This document shows positions 59,701 through 64,000 of a DNA stretch of 64,000 nucleotides, one piece after another; positions within the stretch are counted from its first letter, which is position 1; each line of letters starts with the position of its first letter. Source of the DNA: Phoronis australis (lineage: Eukaryota > Phoronida > Phoronidae); contig NMRA01000088.1 in the NCBI GenBank assembly GCA_002633005.1, positions 58,186-122,185 on the forward strand. The letters are read 5' to 3'. The notes under the pieces are model-generated. The model saw nothing but the letters and a program-made list of their open reading frames with translations, made no database searches and was not told the origin of the DNA. The translations under genes and the position numbers were made by a program.

Positions 59701-62405
59701 TACAGCCCACTTCTCCTATTCTAAATTAATTCAGTGCGTGCTTACAATTTGGAATTTAGCACAGCATAGTATTAAGCTAACTAAGGGGTTTAACTTCCCC
59801 ATCTGAAAACAAATTAACTGACATTCCAGTGGAAACATGGGTTTCGTGTTGCAAAGCTCAGTTCTTTCATAATAATAACCTAAAAATCACTTTTCACTTG
59901 AGTAAAAAACAAGTCGAGACCAATCTTACAGCAGCACATGGTGTAAATACAAATATGTTTCTTTGATGTAAGTGCCGTTTCATAACAGACTTAAGCACGC
60001 ATAAGTTCTGGAGTGATCAATTTCATATTTCAATTTTCAAGCCTGCTATGAACAGAGCTGGGATTACGCATTGAACGACCACCAAACGGTCATGTACAGT
60101 CCGTGCATTGAATCGGACCAAGAACATTTCCTTCCACGAGATCTAAATATAACAGTGTTTATGTATAATGCTATAAAGGCAGGACAAAAGCACCGCGCAC
60201 AATGCAGGCAAAACTGACACAATAAAAACGCCTAGTTGTGGCAGCAGTGCAATAACACAAAACGCTCTTTCAACTGACCAGCTTTGGTGCTGGCAAGTTA
60301 CTACCCCAGCTTTTGTATCTGGTCGTGTTTATTTATGATAGCCTTTGTTTGGTTTTGGTTCTGCCTCCAAAATACCCGAGCAGGGGAATGTTGTCCAAAG
60401 GAAAATGACGTCAGTGCGATAATATAGACGCAGGTCCTGATTAGGAAAGATTCTTGAATAACTACGTAGTGTGTTTTAGGGCAATAGTCAATTACTGGGC
60501 TACCTGCATTTTGAAGACGAGTTTGATTGCCATAATTCAGTGGAGAAAACTGGATTTTAAAATGCGGAGACCCCTCTAAGTGATTATTACAACACAAGCA
60601 AAATTGAACTGTTGAGGGTACAAACTAAAATGATCTTTTCAACCAAGTTATATAACCTTTTGTTCAGTTAGTAAGAACCACTGTAATTCATGTACTTATA
60701 ACCACAAGTGAAAACAGACTTTATGTGTGGTCCAGTTACTGAAGACCCATAGCCTTAACGTTGGGAAAGGAAGAAATTCTCAGACTTTGACAAACAATTT
60801 TCCTTTACACATACATTTCGACCATTTTTGACACCAATAAAGATTTGTCGTTATATTATGAAAACTGCTGAAGACATTCTTGCAACCATGGTTGCTGTTG
60901 GTGAGATCGGATGTTGAATGCATTACCCATGGCACACCCAACACAGTTGATTGGAAAACATAATAACACAGCATGTACCTGATGCAATGTTAGGGAATTC
61001 AAGGACTAGAAACTAGACACGCTGTAATCACCGACTTGAGTAACCAAGTATGGTTAAGTTTCTTCAAATTTGACCACAGTATGGCGGAACAGTAAAATTT
61101 TATCATCAGAATTTTCAACGCGAAAAAACAAGAAAACAATTTACTTGATTATTTGAAAACTATACATACTACGACTGTCATCAATAGACACGCAATGAAA
61201 TTTTGAACATTTTGGGCAATTCAGCGAGTCTTAGAAAAATGAATTTTGGCCATTGTTTTTGGAAACTTTCACCATACACCAAACGACAGATCTTGAAAGC
61301 GACTCGGAGTGTTTTGATGCGTGTAGGAACTCTACCTTAACGCTATCAGCTTAATGTGTATGGACTTGAAATCACAATTTTTTGTCTTCCAAACAAAGAT
61401 CTGTCATTTTCCACAGGAATTTCAATCGTCCCGAATAACGGAGCTGGCACTTGGGACAATCGATCGCAAGGAACTCGTGTAATCTGAACTCTTGCTAAGA
61501 AATTATAAACTAAGAAAATCCATTCAGAGATGCTTATATGTACTTCTTAGTGAACGTATTGTGCCACTACGGGGCACACCAAAAATGAGCCCTGTTAAGC
61601 ATGAGGTGTCCTAGCAAGGCTGTGCCGGACACTTCACATTCATACAGTTTGCTGCCCTTACAAGGTTTTAACACATGAACAACTTCACAACGCACAGTTG
61701 AGATTAATGTGCCAACTCTAGCTAGACTAATTAATTCTTAAGCAAGCTGGCAAGCATACCTGCAGAAAAAAGGATTACCTAGTGAAGCATGTGTTTCGAG
61801 ATAAGGATGTGCTGTGCCTCAATTACCTTAGCCTGACCTGGCAAACTTGGAAGGAAACTGATAAATAATAGCCTAGTTATAATTTCAGAAAAAAAATTCT
61901 ACAAATGTGCCTTCTGGTTAATGTTAACTTTTTTATACAATATCCAAAGCAGAGCTGTGAAAACAATATCATTGTGGTGATTTACAAATTTATTATTTCA
62001 CATTTTATTTTTTAAAACAATCAAAAGTGTCCTACCTCGCTTGATATTTCTCGCATATGTTTGATTGGCCGGACGATGGCTGGGTGGCGCTGGTGCTTGT
62101 GGTGTAGCAAAGACATGCGCAGCCTTCTGACCACCACTTTCGCCATTCACACCACTGACAGGAGCCCGTGGTGATGTCTGAGCTGTTGGTATGGCTGGCA
62201 AGATAGTTGTTTTGTCTGCAGAATGTCCCGTGGGCACGCTACTCTTTCCAGCTGCATTCTGGTTCCCCGCTGTTGACTGGATGGGAGTACCGGCTTGAAT
62301 GCGAAGGGTGGGAATCTCCTGCCCGCTGGCCGTGCGTGCCGCCATGTCCTGTCCAGCCATCTTGCCAACCCTCGGCGGCGAACCATGAGACACGTGAGGG
62401 TTCAT
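17568..62405 (-). CDS. GLIS3: GLIS3-like (GLIS1/3 family) Krueppel-type zinc-finger transcription factor, 9 coding exons
   Basis: Nine exons join in phase: 62405-62036, 53610-52373, 35231-35070, 32302-32189, 25288-25120, 21073-20938, 20194-19929, 18778-18605 and 17701-17568. They give 2763 nt, or 920 residues plus stop. GLIS3 is a nuclear and ciliary regulator that binds GLIS response elements; in vertebrates it acts in pancreatic beta-cell, thyroid and kidney development. Seen here: the N-terminal GLI/GLIS block around residues 290-324 ([26 protein letters not shown]), a PPSY motif at 440-443, and five C2H2 fingers at 468-491, 502-527, 535-557, 565-587 and 595-617. A C-terminal activation region follows, with landmarks [15 protein letters not shown], a second PPTY (774-777), NHSG and [15 protein letters not shown] near the end. 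These landmarks match vertebrate GLIS3 in order, so I prefer GLIS3 over GLIS1. An invertebrate may have a single GLIS1/3 gene. Length is close to human GLIS3 (about 930). Confidence 0.93.
17702..18604 (-). other. GLIS3-like intron 8
   Basis: A 903 bp phase 1 intron, starting with donor GTGAGA. The frame of exon 8 stays open through the donor to a TAA at 18555, so unspliced message would encode a short alternative tail. Confidence 0.8.
18605..18778 (-). CDS. GLIS3: GLIS3-like exon 8
   Basis: 174 bp, phase 1 to phase 1, residues 819-877: [12 protein letters not shown], then [20 protein letters not shown] and TTLSNHS. The donor TCCG|GTGAGA at 18604 is strong. PTFEEGL and NHSG correspond to the PSFEDCL and THSG landmarks of vertebrate GLIS3, which supports splicing at this internal donor rather than reading on to the TAA at 18555. 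Confidence 0.85.
18779..19928 (-). other. GLIS3-like intron 7
   Basis: An 1150 bp phase 1 intron with nothing recognised, apart from a short direct repeat of GGTACAACATTCA...ACTATTCATACA near 18970-19025. Confidence 0.75.
19929..20194 (-). CDS. GLIS3: GLIS3-like exon 7 (Pro-rich transactivation region)
   Basis: 266 bp, phase 2 in and phase 1 out, residues 730-819: [18 protein letters not shown], a Gly/Ser/Pro stretch, [17 protein letters not shown], then tyrosine- and glutamine-rich sequence. Acceptor TTTTAG, donor CCAG|GTATGA. SPH(V/I)SPR matches the SPHHISPRR landmark of vertebrate GLIS3. PPTY (774-777) fits a WW-domain ligand, PPxY. Confidence 0.88.
20195..20937 (-). other. GLIS3-like intron 6
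   Basis: A 743 bp phase 2 intron, AT-rich, with nothing recognised. Confidence 0.8.
20938..21073 (-). CDS. GLIS3: GLIS3-like exon 6
   Basis: 136 bp, phase 1 in and phase 2 out, residues 685-730: [16 protein letters not shown], then [17 protein letters not shown] and EDCSDART. Acceptor TTGTTTCAG, donor AC|GTGAGT. SSN-SSRSGTA and VQGSP are landmarks shared with vertebrate GLIS3 in the same order. The phase fixes the donor used in exon 5. Confidence 0.88.
22386..22520 (+). repeat. R3 dispersed repeat copy
   Basis: AAAATCTCACCAATTTCGGA, then TTTTCAAAGGCTTTTAACTT and GAATGCTCGCAATATTTCAA, in the family order. Confidence 0.45.
24479..24575 (-). repeat. R2 dispersed repeat fragment
   Basis: On the minus strand, GGTTGGATTC...GAAACTTTCAGACACTGTACTTTATT follows the R2 order seen at 10560-10615 and 5900-5990. 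Confidence 0.45.
25120..25288 (-). CDS. GLIS3: GLIS3-like exon 5 (just after the zinc fingers)
   Basis: 169 bp, phase 0 in and phase 1 out, residues 629-685: [35 protein letters not shown], a His/Cys/Ser/Gly repeat ([14 protein letters not shown]) and DMYS. Acceptor ATTTTCAG. I chose the donor TCAG|GTAATT (25119) because it keeps the frame into exon 6 and yields [17 protein letters not shown], parallel to DLYSAPIFSSNYSSRSG of vertebrate GLIS3. A second donor 46 bp downstream, AG|GTAACC at 25073, would shift the frame to an early stop. Confidence 0.85.
26565..26842. repeat. GT-rich minisatellite
   Basis: Degenerate GGTGGTGTTG-type units. A regular 16-bp core, GTGGTGTTGTGTTGAT, repeats about four times at 26731-26794. 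Open frames through it are artefacts of the repeat. Confidence 0.85.
27218..27560. mobile_element. probable fragment related to the 46.3 kb inverted-repeat element
   Basis: The left edge, GTCCACACTACAAATTACCCTGG, resembles the terminal repeat of the 46330-46880 element read inward (GTCCACAC...TACCCTAGAACA). An inner phrase, CTTAAACTAGCGCAAGTTGC, parallels ATTTAAACTAGTGCAACT there. I could not find a matching right terminus. Confidence 0.35.
31775..31960 (+). repeat. R3 dispersed repeat copy
   Basis: CGCCAATTTTGGACAAAAGC, TTTTTCAAAAGCTTCTAACA, GAACGTCTGCAATTTTTTCA and CCATGGTACAGA in the family order. Confidence 0.5.
32189..32302 (-). CDS. GLIS3: GLIS3-like exon 4 (zinc finger 5)
   Basis: 114 bp, phase 0 both sides, residues 591-628: [20 protein letters not shown], then [18 protein letters not shown]. 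It holds all four zinc ligands of finger 5 (Cys595, Cys600, His613, His617) and the basic stretch after it that GLIS proteins use for nuclear import. Acceptor CACAG, donor AGG|GTAGGT. A donor 4 bp further on (GTAG|GTATCA) would break phase with exon 5. Confidence 0.92.
32303..35069 (-). other. GLIS3-like intron 3
   Basis: A 2.8 kb phase 0 intron between fingers 4 and 5, AT-rich, with no feature I can support. Confidence 0.8.
35070..35231 (-). CDS. GLIS3: GLIS3-like exon 3 (zinc fingers 3 and 4)
   Basis: 162 bp, phase 0 both sides, residues 537-590: [20 protein letters not shown], then [18 protein letters not shown] and [16 protein letters not shown]. The first Cys of finger 3 (Cys535) is on exon 2, so finger 3 is split by the intron. 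The TGERPY linker and the [13 protein letters not shown] finger are nearly invariant across GLI/GLIS/ZIC proteins. Acceptor GTTTCCAG, donor ACG|GTAAGT. Confidence 0.95.
35545..35685 (-). repeat. R3 dispersed repeat copy
   Basis: On the minus strand, GTCAATTTCGGACAAATGTT, TTTTTCAACGGCTTCTAAAA and TAGCTGTGGTGCAAAACTTG run in the family order. Confidence 0.5.
38002..38694. repeat. 346-bp direct duplication flanking a single N
   Basis: 38002-38347 and 38349-38694 are the same length and differ at only a couple of positions (AATGAATCAAAAA against AACGAATTAAAAA near their ends). They are separated only by the ambiguous base at 38348. Both copies therefore encode the same meaningless 80-codon minus-strand frame. 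The pattern points to an assembly join with an unmerged overlap rather than a biological tandem duplication. Confidence 0.9.
40528..40593 (+). ncRNA. candidate type I hammerhead ribozyme motif
   Basis: The plus strand has CTGATGA at 40542-40548, a 5-bp stem II (GGTGT 40550-40554 with ACGCC 40563-40567) closing an 8-nt loop, then GAAA at 40568-40571. A very short stem III follows: A40571-T76 and C72-G75 around a two-base loop AT, then the GTC cleavage triplet at 40575-40577. Stem I is CTT 40539-40541 with AAG 40578-40580, then an internal loop, then an outer helix of about five pairs (40530-40534 with 40586-40590). Cleavage would fall after C40577. Short stem III motifs of this kind are known from Penelope-like elements and other retroelements. 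No reverse transcriptase is nearby. Confidence 0.6.
46330..46880. mobile_element. 551-bp inverted-repeat element (MITE-like) with internal tandem repeats
   Basis: The left edge AAGTGCCGTCCAC (46330-46342) is the inverse of GTGGACGGGACTT at the right edge (46868-46880), with one mismatch. The inverted similarity continues inward (TTACCCTATAACA against the inverse of TGTTCTAGGGTA). Flanking bases TA/TAA could be a short target duplication. There is no transposase frame, so it would be non-autonomous. It lies within GLIS3-like intron 2. Confidence 0.6.
46378..46596. repeat. three tandem units of about 76 bp inside the inverted-repeat element
   Basis: Units 46378-46453 (76 bp), 46454-46520 (67 bp, with an internal 9-bp deletion) and 46521-46596 (76 bp) each start CGAGTTATCGCTAGGTTTGG and end TCCAT. 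They are nearly identical, so the expansion is recent. Confidence 0.9.
48960..49162. repeat. periodic array of palindromic TTCATGAAC boxes
   Basis: The exact nonamer occurs at 49026, 49046, 49066, 49089, 49108 and 49130 (spacings 20, 20, 23, 19, 22), and a lone copy lies at 48901. Degenerate units at 48960, 48980, 49004 and 49154 extend the phase to about ten boxes. Several are full GTTCATGAAC palindromes. Confidence 0.85.
51260..51605. repeat. two R3 pieces facing each other
   Basis: 51275-51302 has AAAATTTCACCAATTTTGAG in plus orientation. 51481-51605 is a longer copy on the minus strand (CTCACCAGTTTCAGGCAAAT, then GTTATGGTACAGAACTTGGC). This is an inverted arrangement with about 180 bp between. 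Confidence 0.45.
52373..53610 (-). CDS. GLIS3: GLIS3-like exon 2 (N-terminal regulatory region, zinc fingers 1 and 2)
   Basis: 1238 bp, phase 1 in and phase 0 out, residues 124-536. Acceptor CTTTCACAG, donor ACG|GTAAGT. It holds Ser/Pro-rich sequence, an IKQE sumoylation-like site (215-218), and the conserved block at about 290-324. Asn/Ser and Gln-rich sequence, PPSY (440-443) and an acidic stretch ([10 protein letters not shown]) follow. Finger 1 is [20 protein letters not shown]..., finger 2 is [20 protein letters not shown]..., and the exon ends at Cys535-Thr536 of finger 3. The long [10 protein letters not shown] linker between fingers 1 and 2 is typical of GLI/GLIS proteins. The PPxY is the kind used by vertebrate GLIS3 to bind the E3 ligase ITCH. 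Confidence 0.96.
54758..55970 (-). repeat. R1 element, second long copy
   Basis: It starts ATGCGCCCACGAA, the inverse of the right end of the copy at 1415-2641. It runs through the same modules in reverse order (GGCGCCACAGTAG, ACTAGGTGGC, GGTTGATAGAGGGG, AGATACAGCAGCAGAC). Near 55961 it ends at ATGCACCCAC, a changed terminus. It is about 1.2 kb long, similar to the first copy, and heavily diverged. Confidence 0.7.
58627..58864. mobile_element. hAT-like MITE, 238 bp
   Basis: Termini CAGTGGCAGATCTAC and, inverted, CAGAGGCGGATCTAC agree at 13 of 15 positions. CAGTGGCGGATCTA is a very common hAT-type terminus in animals. The element is flanked by CAATT on both sides (58622-58626 and 58865-58869), consistent with a 5-bp target duplication. 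It has G-run and C-run arms just inside the ends and no coding capacity. Confidence 0.75.
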
Positions 62406-62409
62406 GGTC
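62036..62409 (-). CDS. GLIS3: GLIS3-like exon 1 (start codon exon)
   Basis: The acceptor TTTCAG stands just before 62409, and the ATG is at 62405-62403, four bases into the exon, so a non-coding leader exon must lie upstream. It codes residues 1-123 and one base of codon 124, ending [10 protein letters not shown] before donor GAG|GTAGG. Composition is Ala/Pro/Gln/Ser-rich without a fold. The string [11 protein letters not shown] recalls the IPPIRAHSGTP near the N-terminus of vertebrate GLIS3, which supports this as the real start region. The G|AT codon bridges cleanly into exon 2. Confidence 0.85.
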
Positions 62410-64000
62410 CTGAAACCAATGAAATAATGTAATTAGAAAATTGTGTCGAGACATTTAAACACCAAGGTGTCCAAAACTCTAAATGGATCCCATGAAACCA
62501 TGGAACTACCGTTAACACCTAATAGACACACTCACCTGACCAGGACACATAAAGCAATGGGAGCATTTCATCACTAGTGCCAAGAATAAGCAAAAAATAA
62601 AACACAGGTGAGATGTGCTTTGGGTGTGTTAAAATGAAACGTTCTTCAGCATGGTATTGTCTTAAACCTAAACGAACACTCTGAGGTTCAGTGAAACACA
62701 TCTTTAAGCACACAGCATGTCCCATCACTCTGAACACAACTGGTGGATGGCTGAGAAACCAGCAATATTTTTGTCACGGCGGCAAACCCCTAAGGTACAA
62801 ATTTATAACTCATTACTTGTTGACTTTATCAACTACACCCATTTCCTCCGCCATTTTCAGTCACCAGTATACTGCAGCTTCAGACGTTCTTCTTTATTTA
62901 TAAGCGCGTGTTTGTAGTACTCGGCCGTACGATGACTTGCTAATTGCTCCGCGTAATTAATCCTAACTACAGTGACTTAAGCACTACGCTGTAGATTATC
63001 GGCCCATTAAAGCATTTATCTTGTCACCAATCCAAAAAGTGATGGGATAATTGGACGCAACGAGAACGTAAACAACATTGTAATTGGGGCACATTTAACA
63101 GAAAACGTCTTAATGAAGAACAATGCGTAAAGACAACCGAGTCACAGAATGAGGGAGAGCTCCAAGTTGGCCCGTTTTCATTCATTGTCTCAATTTGTAG
63201 TTGTTAAGCCTACGTGAAACATAGATGGAGGCCTTAGTTTTTCCAAATTCGCTATCCAATTTACAAAGGCAGGGGTGCACCCTCTCTAAAGTATTAATTG
63301 TATTATAAAACAAAATAACATAATTGAGAAGTACGAATATGTAAATGTAACAGGAACCTGAAGTTGTGTGAAAAATTTCGTAACTATATTCGTGGGCAAG
63401 GTCTCGAACTTCAAAATCCAAATATATCAAGGACATAAATATATTCATAAAGCTGCATTTGCCCTCTTTAACTACCTAAAGAACTAAAATCGCATTAGGC
63501 TTTTTACTCTCAATTTTGATCTTCAAAATAGGCCAAACCTAAAATTGCAAGTTCAAAATGAGGCGTACCCATTGCCCATGTCTTCAGCTGATAACAGAAA
63601 TAGAATTCTATCACGAAAAGGAACGAGGTCGATGTTATGGAAGTAAATACGTTAAGCAACTTCCATTTTCTAGCCATCTACAGGGAGTGACATGCACGTC
63701 TGACATGAATACTGAGTGATAAAAGCAAACCTATAAATAATTCTGGTTGTTTAAATTTTTCAACCTTGTTTTCCAAACAGGCATGATCAGATCCGCTGAG
63801 AACCCGAGTGACTGGAACAAGATCACTACAGGCGAAAATGACCGTCAAAGAAACTGGTTGAAGCCGCAAAAAACAACGCCATCTTTAAAATTTCGTTTGA
63901 AATTTTGTTCGGGTTTTTACTGTGGCTTGTAAGTGTTCCTCCTATTGCACGATTAAACTTAAAATTATCGGGTGGATTTTATTGATTGTTTCTGAGGCTA
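62410..64000 (-). other. upstream region or leader intron of the GLIS3-like gene
   Basis: No coding exon or clear promoter could be supported. The leader exon implied by the acceptor at 62410 may lie here or to the right of the window. Confidence 0.5.

Larger units (their letters stand above)
53611..62035 (-). other. GLIS3-like intron 1
   Basis: An 8.4 kb phase 1 intron. It contains the inverse R1 copy (54758-55970) and the hAT-like MITE (58627-58864). Otherwise AT-rich with no coding feature. Confidence 0.75.

Overview
The window is metazoan nuclear DNA: AT-rich, with small exons, introns of 0.7 to 17 kb, GT/AG splice sites and many old dispersed repeats. The repeat content and the protein sequences suggest a marine invertebrate with a vertebrate-like gene complement (for example an invertebrate deuterostome or a spiralian). 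I cannot name the species from sequence alone.

Two protein-coding genes can be assembled, and they are convergent. On the minus strand a GLIS1/3-type Gli-similar zinc-finger transcription factor (GLIS3-like) fills about 45 kb. It has nine coding exons from 62409 down to 17568, and all eight junctions agree in phase to give a 920-residue protein. It carries the GLIS N-terminal conserved block, five C2H2 zinc fingers spread over three exons, and a C-terminal region that can be followed exon by exon against vertebrate GLIS3. On the plus strand, at 4.5-8.4 kb, lies a small single-PDZ protein of the TAX1BP3/TIP-1 type in three exons. Its first exon may be missing. The two stop codons lie about 9.2 kb apart, tail to tail.

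The rest is intron and intergenic sequence. The left edge (1-667) is the 3' end of an L1/Tx1-like non-LTR retrotransposon with its poly(A) tail. Several repeat families recur: R1, a 1.2 kb element with 10-bp terminal inverted repeats and internal ~420-bp modules; R2, R3 and R4, divergent dispersed families; a ~550-bp inverted-repeat element at 46.3 kb; and a 238-bp hAT-like MITE with an apparent 5-bp target duplication at 58.6 kb.

The most unusual non-coding signals are a sequence matching the full core of a type I hammerhead ribozyme at 40.53-40.60 kb, and an array of palindromic TTCATGAAC boxes spaced about 21 bp apart at 48.96-49.16 kb. A 346-bp direct duplication joined by a single N at 38348 is probably an assembly seam. 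I found no wholly new gene system. The most check-worthy items are the ribozyme candidate, the palindrome array and the R1 family.
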